A stretch of DNA of 64,000 bases, taken from NCBI RefSeq assembly GCF_006337105.1, contig NZ_CP040871.1, positions 2,141,501 to 2,205,500 on the forward strand, in the 5' to 3' direction. Below, piece by piece: positions 34,419-41,746 of the stretch (its first letter is position 1; each line of letters starts with the position of its first letter). Under the pieces are notes generated by a model, which was given only the letters and a program-made list of their open reading frames with translations, was not told where the DNA came from and ran no database searches. The DNA comes from Thermomonas aquatica. GTDB taxonomy: Bacteria; Pseudomonadota; Gammaproteobacteria; Xanthomonadales; Xanthomonadaceae. A program made the translations under genes and the position numbers.

Positions 34419-35609
34419 TCAGCGGTTGGCGGCGGCAGGCGCAGCGTCCGCGCTCGGTTGCACCTTGTTGTTGATCGTCACTTCGGCATCGTTGCGCAGC
34501 TTGAGCAGGCCGGAGGTCACCACCTGTTCGCCGGGCTTCAACCCGTCGGTGACCGCGATCAGGTCGCCGCGGGTGGCGCCGGTCTTGATGAAGCGCTGGG
34601 TGACGATCAGCTTGTCGCCGGTCAGCGGCTTGCCCTGCATGTCGGTCTCGCCGTCCTTGCGCTTGACCTTGCTGATCACGAACACCGCGTTGCCGTACGG
34701 ATTGAAGCTGACCGCGGTCTGCGGGATCACCACCACCTGGCGTTCGCCGCCGAGGGCGAAGCCGACGTGGGCGAAGCTGCCCGGGCGCAGCTTGCCGTCC
34801 GGGTTCTGCACGGTGGCCTGCGCCTTGAAGTTGCGGGTATTCGGATCCACCAGCGGCTCGATCGCGGTGACCTTGCCGTCGAACACGACCCCCGGCATCG
34901 CATCGACGGTGGCGCGGATCATGCTGCCTTCGACCAGCTGGCCGATGCGCTGTTCGGGCAGGCTGAAGTCGAGGTAGATCGGGTCGAGCTGCTGCAGGCT
35001 GACGATCGCGTCGCCGGGGCTGACGAACTGGCCGAGGTTGACCTTGCGGATGCCGAGCACGCCCGAGAACGGCGCGCGGATGGTCTTCTGCTCGATCAGC
35101 GCGCGCTGCGCGTCGACCTGCGCCTGCGCGGTGGCGGCGCCGGTGACCCGCGATTGCACCTCGTCCAGCGAGACCAGCTTGTCCTTGCCCAGCTTCTGCC
35201 AGCGGTCCGCCTGAACCTTGGCCAGCCTGGCCGCGGCTTCCAGCGAACGCAGGGTGGCCAGCTCGTTGGCGGCGTTCAGCCGCACCAGCACCGCGCCGGC
35301 GCGCACCGGCTGGCCGGCCGCGAACTCGATGCTGCGCACCACGCCGCCGGACTCGGTGGTGACGTCGGCGCCATTGACCGCGACGAAGGTGCCCACTGCC
35401 TCGGCATCGTCGCTCCAGGCCTGGATACGCGCATTGGCGCTGCTCACCGCCACCGCCGGCTGCGGCATGTTGTCGAAGAACTTGTTGGTCTGCGCGCCGA
35501 TCATCGCCTTGATGCCGAATACGCCGCCGAAGACGACGAGGGCGGAGATGAGCATCAGGATCATGCGCTTGCGCGTGGAGGGCGGGCGCTTGGGGGAGGG
35601 CTTGGACAT
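34419..35609 (-). CDS. RND efflux periplasmic adaptor
   Basis: The 396-aa membrane-fusion protein has an N-terminal anchor helix (RMILMLISALVVFGGVFGI), a lipoyl/barrel-sandwich half ([18 protein letters not shown] and FSGVLGIRKVNLGQFVSPGD), a short coiled-coil hairpin and a beta-barrel. It pairs with the downstream RND permease. Upstream lies a promoter with an operator-like palindrome. Confidence 0.94.
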   Translation of the reverse strand: MSKPSPKRPPSTRKRMILMLISALVVFGGVFGIKAMIGAQTNKFFDNMPQPAVAVSSANARIQAWSDDAEAVGTFVAVNGADVTTESGGVVRSIEFAAGQPVRAGAVLVRLNAANELATLRSLEAAARLAKVQADRWQKLGKDKLVSLDEVQSRVTGAATAQAQVDAQRALIEQKTIRAPFSGVLGIRKVNLGQFVSPGDAIVSLQQLDPIYLDFSLPEQRIGQLVEGSMIRATVDAMPGVVFDGKVTAIEPLVDPNTRNFKAQATVQNPDGKLRPGSFAHVGFALGGERQVVVIPQTAVSFNPYGNAVFVISKVKRKDGETDMQGKPLTGDKLIVTQRFIKTGATRGDLIAVTDGLKPGEQVVTSGLLKLRNDAEVTINNKVQPSADAAPAAANR

Positions 35610-35633
35610 GTGGGCCTCTGCGACGTGCAGGAA

Positions 35634-35658
35634 ATTATATTGAACTGTTCAGTGCACT
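35634..35658 (-). promoter_or_regulatory. promoter with operator-like palindromes before the RND operon
   Basis: On the minus strand a perfect -10 TATAAT (35639-35634) is directly preceded by TGAACTGTTCA (35641-35651), an 11-base palindrome, and AGTGCACT (35651-35658). No good -35 is visible. Palindromes in this place are typical operators of TetR-type repressors of RND pumps. No regulator gene is adjacent. The rest of the 313-base gap to the phasin gene holds only the phasin terminator and no gene. Confidence 0.6.
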
Positions 35659-35837
35659 ATTCTGCGTCCGAAACCGTTTCCGGCGCAATCGTGACCGACG
35701 GCATGGTTTCGTTTGCATCCACGGCAAACGACGAATGGCGGATGCGCGCTTCGACATGGCGGCAGCCACGCATCCGGCGCCTCGGCGTCGGGTCAACGCC
35801 GTGCCAGAAGCCTGCCTGCTGCGGACGACACGGGCAT

Positions 35838-35867
35838 AAAAAAAACCCCGCAGCCAGCGCTGCGGGG
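35838..35867 (-). terminator. terminator of the phasin gene
   Basis: An 8-base stem (CCCCGCAG / CTGCGGGG) is followed on the minus strand by eight T residues. It lies 56 bases after the phasin stop. Confidence 0.85.
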
Positions 35868-35922
35868 CTTCAGGTTCGCGGGGCGAATGCGGAGGGGAGG
35901 GGATCCGCGCGCCGCGAGGGGA

Positions 35923-36312
35923 TTACTTGGCCTTGGCAGCCTTGGTCACCTTTTCGACTTCGGCCTTGGCCTGGGCGGTGACGGTCTCGAACTGGCCCTT
36001 GGCCAGCGCGCCGATGGCTTCGTTGGTCTTGACGGTGTTGGCGAACACTTCCTGGGCGACGCCGAAGCTGCGCTCGGTGCTGGCGCGGGCGACCTGCGCG
36101 CCCTTCGGCAGCACGGCCTTCAGGCCGTCGAAGTCGCGCACGTCGACCAGTTCGCCGAAGAAGGCGAAGGCGGCGTTGGCGTTCTCTTCGAAGGTGGCCA
36201 GCTGCAGGCCGAACGCCTTCTCGGCGTTCTGCAGGGCGAGCCGGTTGGCGTTGGCGGCCACGTCGGCGAACTGGCTGGTGGCCTTAGTGAACTGCTCGTT
36301 GAACTGGTACAT
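35923..36312 (-). CDS. phasin family protein
   Basis: This 129-aa, alpha-helical, Ala/Lys-rich protein lacks a signal or membrane helix. The N-terminus MYQFNEQFTKATSQFADVAA and the pattern of amphipathic helices fit the phasin_2 family, which coats polyhydroxyalkanoate granules. No PHA synthase is nearby, so granule association is only a family inference. The start at 36312 has an AGGAG ribosome site. Confidence 0.88.
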   Translation of the reverse strand: MYQFNEQFTKATSQFADVAANANRLALQNAEKAFGLQLATFEENANAAFAFFGELVDVRDFDGLKAVLPKGAQVARASTERSFGVAQEVFANTVKTNEAIGALAKGQFETVTAQAKAEVEKVTKAAKAK

Positions 36313-36361
36313 GGCGGGTCTCCTGCGTGTGCCGGCAGGGATTGCCGGGTTTGTGCGGTGC

Positions 36362-36390
36362 AGCATACGCTCGCTTTTGTTGCGATGCAA
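36362..36390 (-). promoter_or_regulatory. sigma-70 promoter of the phasin gene
   Basis: On the minus strand TTGCAT (36390-36385) and TATGCT (36367-36362) are exactly 17 bases apart, about 50 bases before the phasin start codon. Confidence 0.65.
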
Positions 36391-36454
36391 CATCACGCCG
36401 ACGAACGGTCGCCCGCCATTCATGTTCAATAGAATCAATGGGTTGCGGGGTCGT

Positions 36455-37012
36455 TCAGCGCCGGCCGAAACGGCGCAGGCTGGGCCGAGGTGGCGGCAGC
36501 AGGCCTTCGGCCGGTGGCGGCACCGCCTGCGCCCCGGCCACCGCGCGCGCGAACGGGGCCAGGTGGTCGAGCGCGCGCGCATACACGCCGCGCTTGAAGG
36601 TCACCACATGTTCCATCGGGTACCAGAAGTCGACCCAGCGCCAGCCGTCGAATTCGGGTTTGTCGGTCAGGTCCAGGCGCAGGTCGTCGTCGGCGCCCTT
36701 GAAGCGCAACAGGAACCAGACCTGTTTCTGGCCGATGCAGACCAGCCGGTCGTGCCGGCGGACCGCCCGCGGCGGCAGCCGGTAGCGCAGCCAGCCCGGG
36801 GTGGCGCCGAGCACGTCGACGTGTTCCGGGAGCAGCCCGGTTTCCTCGCGCAACTCGCGATACATGGCTTCCAGCGGGGTCTCGTCGGTGTTCATCCCGC
36901 CCTGCGGGAATTGCCAGCCGTCCCGGTGCACGCGGCGCGCCCAGAACACCCGTCCATCCTCGTGCATCAGCACGATGCCCACGTTGGGGCGGAAGCCGTC
37001 CGGATCGATCAC
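36455..37012 (-). CDS. rppH: RNA 5'-pyrophosphohydrolase
   Basis: The 185-aa Nudix hydrolase removes pyrophosphate from 5' triphosphate mRNA and starts its decay. The N-terminus [16 protein letters not shown] and the Nudix box GX5EX7REUXEEXGU (starting [20 protein letters not shown]) are as in E. coli RppH. The C-terminal tail of about 30 Pro/Arg residues is a family trait. It is divergent from the tRNA-Met gene. Confidence 0.95.
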   Translation of the reverse strand: MIDPDGFRPNVGIVLMHEDGRVFWARRVHRDGWQFPQGGMNTDETPLEAMYRELREETGLLPEHVDVLGATPGWLRYRLPPRAVRRHDRLVCIGQKQVWFLLRFKGADDDLRLDLTDKPEFDGWRWVDFWYPMEHVVTFKRGVYARALDHLAPFARAVAGAQAVPPPAEGLLPPPRPSLRRFGRR

Positions 37013-37088
37013 GATCGGACTCCGGCAAATTCACTGCATCCGACTCTGCCACGGGCCTTGCGCGCGCGGCAAGCGCACCAAGCGCGGA

Positions 37089-37117
37089 TTGACGGCCCCG
37101 CTCGATACGTGAATAAT
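37089..37117 (+). promoter_or_regulatory. stable-RNA promoter of tRNA-Met
   Basis: TTGACG (37089-37094) and AATAAT (37112-37117) are 17 bases apart and are followed by a GC-rich discriminator (CCCCGCGC), as usual for rRNA and tRNA promoters. Confidence 0.65.
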
Positions 37118-37133
37118 TCGCAGTTCCCCGCGC

Positions 37134-37210
37134 GGCTATGTAGCTCAGCCGGTTAGAGCACAGCACTCATAATGCTGGGGTCGGTGGTTCGAGTCCACCC
37201 ATAGCCACCA
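37134..37210 (+). tRNA. tRNA-Met (CAT), elongator type
   Basis: The 77-base gene has acceptor arms GGCTATG / CATAGCC, encoded CCA, D-loop AGCTCAGCCGGTTAGAGC, anticodon loop CTCATAA with anticodon CAT and T-loop GGTTCGAGTCC. The sequence resembles the elongator methionine tRNA. An isoleucine CAT (lysidine) identity is less likely but cannot be ruled out by eye. Its 3' end is the insertion site of the downstream island. Confidence 0.93.
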
Positions 37211-37274
37211 CATAGTGGTCCCGCGGGAGCCGAGGAAGTCCAAAAACCCCTGAGAAATCAGGGGTTTTTCTTTG
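37205..37274 (+). repeat. left attachment repeat (attL) at the tRNA 3' end
   Basis: These 70 bases, beginning with the last six bases of tRNA-Met, are repeated exactly at 49339-49408. The repeat includes the tRNA terminator. It is the direct repeat expected from site-specific integration into a tRNA gene. Confidence 0.93.
37242..37270 (+). terminator. terminator of tRNA-Met, inside attL
   Basis: A 12-base stem (AAAAACCCCTGA / TCAGGGGTTTTT) with a GAAA loop and T-run. It is duplicated at 49376-49404 by the attachment repeat, so both island ends are insulated. Confidence 0.9.
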
Positions 37275-37313
37275 TCTGATGTCCAGTGACGTCCAACAGC
37301 GTCCCTTGAAATC

Positions 37314-37388
37314 TACCGTCAGTTGACGGTAACGTTGACGGTAACGGCAGCATCCCAAATCTTGTTACCGTCAGAAGGGTTACCGTCA
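37314..37388 (+). repeat. TGACGGTAAC arm-type sites before the integrase
   Basis: Five copies of the motif TTGACGGTAAC or its complement occur here: complement at 37314-37321, direct at 37323-37333 and 37335-37345, complement at 37364-37373 and 37379-37388. The last one overlaps the integrase ATG. They resemble integrase or excisionase arm sites and could also control the integrase promoter. Confidence 0.7.
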
Positions 37389-38617
37389 TGGCCCTCAGCG
37401 ATGTAGCGATCCGCAAAGCGAAGTCCGGCGCAAAACCGGTCAAAGTGACCGATGGCGGCGGCTTGTACCTGCTGCTGCGGCCGGACGGCGGCAAGTGGTG
37501 GCGGCTCGACTATCGGCGACCCGTCACGGGCAAGCGGAACACTCTCAGCTTGGGGACCTATCCGGATGTCGGGTTGGCCGATGCCCGAGCCCGGCGCGAT
37601 GCTGCCCGGAAGCAGCTGGCCGCCGGTATCGACCCGGGCGAACACCGCAAGGCCGAGAAGGCGGTCGGCAGGGAACAGGCGGCCAACAGTTTCGAGGTGG
37701 TCGCCCGGGAGTGGCTGCAAGTCCGCAAGCCTGGCTGGACCGACAAGAACTTCGACAAGGAACAGGCCAGGCTCGAGAACCACGCCTTTCCTTACATCGG
37801 CGGCAAGCCGGTGGCATCGCTGGGCGTTGCCGACATCCGGCCGATCATCGAGCGCCTGTCCAAGGTGGGGCACCTTGAACAGGCCCACCGGCTCCGGTTT
37901 CAGCTCAGCAGGGTGTTCAAGTACGCCGTGGCTACAGGCCGGGCAGAGCGCGACCCTGCGGCCGACCTGAGTGAGGCGCTGCCGTCACGCCGCGACATGA
38001 CGAAGCAGCGATACCCGACCATCACCGAGCCGAAGCGTGTCGGGGACCTGCTGCGCGCCATCGACGGGTTCGCCGGCACCTTTCCCGTTGCCTGTGCCCT
38101 GAAACTGGCGCCGATGTGGTTCTGCCGACCGGGCGAGATCCGCATGGCCGAGTGGGCGCACTTCGACCTGGATAGCGACAACCCGGCCTACCGGGTGCCG
38201 CCGGCCAACAGGAAGCTGCGCAAGAAGGACAAAGAACACCCTGACACGGCGCCGCATGTCATCCCGCTGGCGACCCAGGCGGTGGCGATTCTGCGGGACT
38301 TGCATTCACTGACCGGGCGCGACCGCTACCTGTTTCCGGGCGCGCGCGACCACAAGCGCCATATGAGTGACGGTGCCATCAACGCCGCCTTGGCCCGGAT
38401 CGGCTTCAAGGACGAAATGGTGGGCCATGGCTTCCGCCATCTGGCGTCCACACGACTACGTGAGCTGGGATGGCCGCGCGAGGTGGTCGAGGCGCAGTTG
38501 TCCCACAAGGTCGGCGGCACAGAGGGCGTGTACAACATGGCCGAGTATCTGCCCAAGCGACGAGAGATGATGCAGGCTTGGGCCGATCATCTGGACGATC
38601 TCAAGGCAGCCGGCTAG
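37388..38617 (+). CDS. int: P4-type tyrosine site-specific integrase
   Basis: This 409-aa island integrase has an N-terminal DUF4102 arm-binding domain (MALSDVAIRKAKSGAKPVK, TDGGGLYLLL), a central SAM-like core-binding domain and the catalytic domain. The catalytic residues visible are R247 (FCRPGEIRM), H347 and R350 (HGFRH), H373 (LSHK) and the nucleophile Y382 (VYNMAEY). It should recombine the tRNA-Met 3' end with the island att site. It lies next to attL and reads into the island. Confidence 0.95.
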   Translation: MALSDVAIRKAKSGAKPVKVTDGGGLYLLLRPDGGKWWRLDYRRPVTGKRNTLSLGTYPDVGLADARARRDAARKQLAAGIDPGEHRKAEKAVGREQAANSFEVVAREWLQVRKPGWTDKNFDKEQARLENHAFPYIGGKPVASLGVADIRPIIERLSKVGHLEQAHRLRFQLSRVFKYAVATGRAERDPAADLSEALPSRRDMTKQRYPTITEPKRVGDLLRAIDGFAGTFPVACALKLAPMWFCRPGEIRMAEWAHFDLDSDNPAYRVPPANRKLRKKDKEHPDTAPHVIPLATQAVAILRDLHSLTGRDRYLFPGARDHKRHMSDGAINAALARIGFKDEMVGHGFRHLASTRLRELGWPREVVEAQLSHKVGGTEGVYNMAEYLPKRREMMQAWADHLDDLKAAG

Positions 38618-38619
38618 CG

Positions 38620-39090
38620 ATGAACAGGATGACGTTCGAACAAGGGGTGGATTTCATCGTAGAGCATCTCGACGTTCCCGCTCATGATCGGCGTGCAACG
38701 AGGGACAAAGTACGCAAGCGAGTCCGCTACGGTCTCGGCGATGGCAGCCTCCCTAGAGTGGATCTGGCAACCACTGATGTCGACCACAATGCATTGATCA
38801 TTTGGTGCCGCACCAAGTGGCCGGGGAAATTTGTCGACATTCCCGTTCGATATGAAGATCAGATCCAGGAGAACGTGTCCCTTCGGGATGGGACGGACGC
38901 CATCGCATACCCGTCTGACATTGCAGGTTGCCACGTTCTTCTGCGTCAAAACCGAATGCTTTTGCAATTGCTGGCAGCCAAATGTCGAGCCCAGGAACAG
39001 ATCATTTCGGACCTACGTCCTGACGCGCAGAAATACAGACAAATGAGAGAAAAGAATCGCGAATCCGCCAAGAAGCCGCGCGGCGGTTGA
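38620..39090 (+). CDS. hypothetical island protein
   Basis: This 156-aa protein was not recognised. It is charged, without signal peptide or membrane helix; the N-terminal part (TFEQGVDFIVEHLDV, then KVRKRVRYGLGDGSLPRVD) looks like a small helical DNA-binding region. The C-terminal third is a helix rich in Arg/Gln that could form a coiled coil. The base composition is lower in GC than the neighbours, as in many island genes. The ATG lies 2 bases after the integrase stop, so it is probably co-transcribed with it. Confidence 0.65.
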   Translation: MNRMTFEQGVDFIVEHLDVPAHDRRATRDKVRKRVRYGLGDGSLPRVDLATTDVDHNALIIWCRTKWPGKFVDIPVRYEDQIQENVSLRDGTDAIAYPSDIAGCHVLLRQNRMLLQLLAAKCRAQEQIISDLRPDAQKYRQMREKNRESAKKPRGG

Positions 39091-39092
39091 GT

Positions 39093-39131
39093 GTCGAGAA
39101 AACCTTAGCGTTGCTAACAAATTTTCTCGAC
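39093..39131. repeat. nested inverted repeat before the alpA-like gene
   Basis: Outer arms GTCGAGAAAA (39093-39102) and TTTTCTCGAC (39122-39131) enclose inner arms TTAGC (39105-39109) and GCTAA (39113-39117). The structure can form a long hairpin directly after the 156-aa gene and before the alpA-like gene. It may be an operator, a terminator or a recombination site. Confidence 0.6.
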
Positions 39132-39178
39132 GTACGCTGAGTTGACCATGTTCCCAAGCGCACTTAGGAGCGCGAAAC

Positions 39179-39400
39179 ATGGTCATCAAAAACCAGCAAG
39201 TTCCGACCCACACGGTCGTTCTCCGTCGCCGCACCGTCGAGGCCCGTACCGGGTTGTCGCGCAGCACCATCTACCTGCGCATGGCGCAGGGCACCTTCCC
39301 GAAATCCATCCCGTTGGGGCCGCGCGCCATCGGCTGGTTGGAGGCGGAAGTCGAGGCGTGGCTCCAGGCGCAAGTCGCCTCCGTCCGAAACGACGAGTAG
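39179..39400 (+). CDS. AlpA-family transcriptional regulator / excisionase
   Basis: The 73-aa protein has a MerR/excisionase-like winged helix typical of AlpA: LRRRTVEARTGLSRSTIYLR, then FPKSIPLGPRAIGWLEAEVE. AlpA proteins of P4-like elements act as excisionase regulators. The start has a GGAG ribosome site and the gene ends 4 bases before the next one. Confidence 0.88.
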   Translation: MVIKNQQVPTHTVVLRRRTVEARTGLSRSTIYLRMAQGTFPKSIPLGPRAIGWLEAEVEAWLQAQVASVRNDE

Positions 39401-39404
39401 CACC

Positions 39405-39896
39405 ATGCCGAAGCGGACCCCCAACCACCGCTTGGTCAAGCGCAGCCGCACCTACAGTGTCGACGAGGTCGCCACCCTGTTCGGGTCGCACCGTAACACG
39501 GTGCGCCATTGGCTCAATAACGGCCTCCGGACCATCGACAATCGTCGGCCGCTCCTGGTCCATGGCGCCGACCTCGCCGATTTCCTGAAAGACCGCCGCA
39601 CCAAGAGCAAGCACCCGTGCGCGCCGGGCCAGATCTACTGCCTGCGGTGCCGGGTGCCGCGAACGCCGGCTGGGAAGGCCGTGGCCTATCGCGCCTTGAC
39701 GGCGGATCGCGGTGACTTGGTGGGGATGTGCGGCGCGTGTGGTTGCCGCCTGTTCCGACGCGTCAGCTTGGCGAAGTTGAGGGCAGGTGCGGGTGATTTG
39801 GCTGTCGCCTTCACGGACGTGGAGGGGCACATAGGCAAGCACCCGTATCCCTCCCTTAACTGTGACTTCGAGAAGGAGCCCACTACCGATGGCTAA
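39405..39896 (+). CDS. helix-turn-helix protein with zinc-ribbon-like cysteines
   Basis: This 163-aa protein has an N-terminal MerR-type HTH (YSVDEVATLFGSHRNTVRHW). It is followed by two cysteine clusters, C79-x2-C82 and C109-x2-C112-x-C114, spaced like a zinc ribbon. The function is unknown; by position it may be the partner or regulator of the recombinase whose start it overlaps by 8 bases. Together with the AlpA-like protein and the recombinase it forms a three-gene module. Confidence 0.75.
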   Translation: MPKRTPNHRLVKRSRTYSVDEVATLFGSHRNTVRHWLNNGLRTIDNRRPLLVHGADLADFLKDRRTKSKHPCAPGQIYCLRCRVPRTPAGKAVAYRALTADRGDLVGMCGACGCRLFRRVSLAKLRAGAGDLAVAFTDVEGHIGKHPYPSLNCDFEKEPTTDG

Positions 39897-41013
39897 GTAC
39901 AACGCCGACAACGAGCGCATCAAGCGCCGCTACTTCACTTATATGAAGGAAGCGGGGCGGCAGAGCGAGGATTCGGTCGACAACGCGGCGGCGGCGATTG
40001 CGCGCTTCGAGGTCTATAACGGGTGGCGTGACTTCAAGGCATTCCGGGTCGAGCAGGCCGTCGGCTTCAAGCGCGATCTGGCGCGACAGCCGGGTCAGGC
40101 CAGCGGAAAGCTGCTCAGCAAGGCCACCCTGAACGCGACACTTGCCCATCTGAAACGGTTCTTCTTCTGGCTTGCGGACCAAGAGGGCTTCCGCGGCAGG
40201 ATCAAGTACTCCGATGCCGACTACTTCAACCTGTCCGAGAAGGATGCCCGGATTGCCACGGCGAAGCGGCCGCGCCCGGTGCCGACCTTTGAACAGCTCC
40301 ATCACGCCCTGGATTCCTTGCCGGCGGACACCGAGCTGCAGCGTCGCGATCGGGCGGTTTTCGCATTCACCATGCTCACCGGTGCGCGCGACAGCGCCAC
40401 CGCGTCCTTCAAGTTGAAGCACATCGATTTGGCGAAGGGCGCCGTGTTTCAGGATGCCCGCGAAGTGAAAACCAAGTTCAGCAAGACCTTCACGACCTAC
40501 TTCTTCCCGGTGGGCGGGAACGCCCAAGCCGTCCTGGAGGACTGGGTCACCTACCTGCGGACCGTACGGTTGTGGGGCGAAGATCAGCCGCTGTTCCCGG
40601 CCACCGCAATGCAACTGGGTCCCTGGGGGCAATTCGAAGCTGCGGGGGTGAAACCCGAACATTGGAGCAATGCAGATCCCATCCGGGCCATCTTCAAGAG
40701 CACCCTCACGGCTGCTGGCCTGCCGTATTTCAACCCCCACAGCGTCCGCAACGCTTTGGCGCTACTAGGGCAGCGGATCTGCAAGGGACCGGAGGAGTAC
40801 AAGGCGTGGAGCCAGAATCTGGGCCACGAGGGCGTGCTGACCACGTTCACCAGCTACGGCACGGTGTCTGCGCAACGGCAGGCGGAGATCCTGCGAAACA
40901 TCCAGACCAAGGGTGGCGAGGACGCCTACGACCCGCTGGCGTATCGCACGGTGGTGAAGGCGCTGCAGGACTCAGGGCTTTTGCCGAGCGCCCCGAGCCT
41001 CGGGCCGGGGTAG
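39889..41013 (+). CDS. second tyrosine recombinase, XerC/phage-integrase type
   Basis: This 374-aa protein has an N-terminal SAM-like domain (NADNERIKRRYFTYMKEAGR, about 5-105) and a C-terminal catalytic domain. All residues of the active site are visible: R167 (LTGARDSATASF), Lys in VKTKFSK, H284 and R287 (HSVR), H313 (LGHEG) and Y323 (TSYG). It is unrelated in detail to the island integrase at 37388. The start at 39889 has a GGAG ribosome site. It may move a nested element or act on local DNA; the target is not visible. Confidence 0.88.
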   Translation: MAKYNADNERIKRRYFTYMKEAGRQSEDSVDNAAAAIARFEVYNGWRDFKAFRVEQAVGFKRDLARQPGQASGKLLSKATLNATLAHLKRFFFWLADQEGFRGRIKYSDADYFNLSEKDARIATAKRPRPVPTFEQLHHALDSLPADTELQRRDRAVFAFTMLTGARDSATASFKLKHIDLAKGAVFQDAREVKTKFSKTFTTYFFPVGGNAQAVLEDWVTYLRTVRLWGEDQPLFPATAMQLGPWGQFEAAGVKPEHWSNADPIRAIFKSTLTAAGLPYFNPHSVRNALALLGQRICKGPEEYKAWSQNLGHEGVLTTFTSYGTVSAQRQAEILRNIQTKGGEDAYDPLAYRTVVKALQDSGLLPSAPSLGPG

Positions 41014-41097
41014 GCAAACCCTTACGCACTCGACGAGAACTGCAACAACGTCGAGGATGAGCGGGTGCACCTCTCCCCGCAGGACTTGTTCCAAAAC

Positions 41098-41124
41098 GTC
41101 GGTAGATATTCCAAATCTACCGAC
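41098..41124. promoter_or_regulatory. inverted repeat operator before abiEi
   Basis: GTCGGTAGAT (41098-41107) and ATCTACCGAC (41115-41124) are perfect 10-base arms around a 7-base spacer, 19 bases before the abiEi start. AbiEi antitoxins repress their own operon by binding such repeats, so this is the likely autoregulation site. Confidence 0.75.
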
Positions 41125-41143
41125 ACTATGGAACACTCCGGCC

Positions 41144-41746
41144 ATGACCGATCCGGCGGCCATCGCGAAAGCACTTATCCAGCACAAGGGCGCGGTCCGC
41201 TCCCGGGAGCTGGTGGACGCCGGCGTAGCGCGCGTGCAGCTCTCGCGCCTGGTGGCGGCCGGCGAGCTGATCCGGCTGGCGCGCGGCGTCTACACCGCAC
41301 CCGGGGTGGTGCTGCCCGGCAGTGAGGAAGGCGTACTGGTGGTCGCCGAGCGCATCCCCGAGGCGAGACTGTGCCTACTGACGGCCCTGCGGCTGCATGG
41401 CCTGACCACCCAGGCGCCGTTCGAGGTGTGGATCGCCATCGGCAACAAGGACCGGCTGCCGCGTCTGGATTGGCCCCCGCTGCGCGTTCTCCGTTTTTCA
41501 GGCGAGGCCCTCACCGCAGGGCTCGAGACTCGCACGATGGGCAGCAAGCAGGTGCGCGTCACCAATGTCGCCAAGACGGTGGCGGACTGCTTCAAGTTTC
41601 GCAATCTGGTGGGGCTGGATGTGGCCATCGAAGCCCTGCGCGATGCGCTGCGCGCGCGCGCCACCAGCGTCGACGAGCTGTGGAAGTACGCGCAGATTTG
41701 CCGCGTCACCACGGTCATGCGGCCCTACCTGGAGGCGCTGGCGTGA
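41144..41746 (+). CDS. abiEi: AbiEi antitoxin (type IV toxin-antitoxin)
   Basis: The 200-aa antitoxin has an N-terminal winged HTH (AIAKALIQHKGAVRSRELVDAG and LVAAGELIRLARGVYTAP) and the C-terminal AbiEi domain (PEARLCLLTALRLHGLTTQ, VTNVAKTVADCFKF). It neutralises the AbiEii nucleotidyltransferase and represses the operon. The start at 41144 was chosen because it gives the family N-terminus; an ATG at 41057 would cover the operator. Its stop overlaps the abiEii GTG (GTGA). Confidence 0.93.
   Translation: MTDPAAIAKALIQHKGAVRSRELVDAGVARVQLSRLVAAGELIRLARGVYTAPGVVLPGSEEGVLVVAERIPEARLCLLTALRLHGLTTQAPFEVWIAIGNKDRLPRLDWPPLRVLRFSGEALTAGLETRTMGSKQVRVTNVAKTVADCFKFRNLVGLDVAIEALRDALRARATSVDELWKYAQICRVTTVMRPYLEALA

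Noticed and set aside
31193-34474. 1093-codon open frame on the plus strand, antisense to the RND permease
   Set aside because: It is the mirror of a clear RND gene in high-GC DNA, is rich in Arg/His/Asp/Gln and shows no domain.
39093-39131. Integron attC site
   Set aside because: The palindrome lacks paired RYYYAAC/GTTRRRY boxes at its ends and no integron integrase or cassette array is present.
41057-41143. Upstream ATG for abiEi
   Set aside because: It would translate through the inverted-repeat operator; the family N-terminus begins at 41144.
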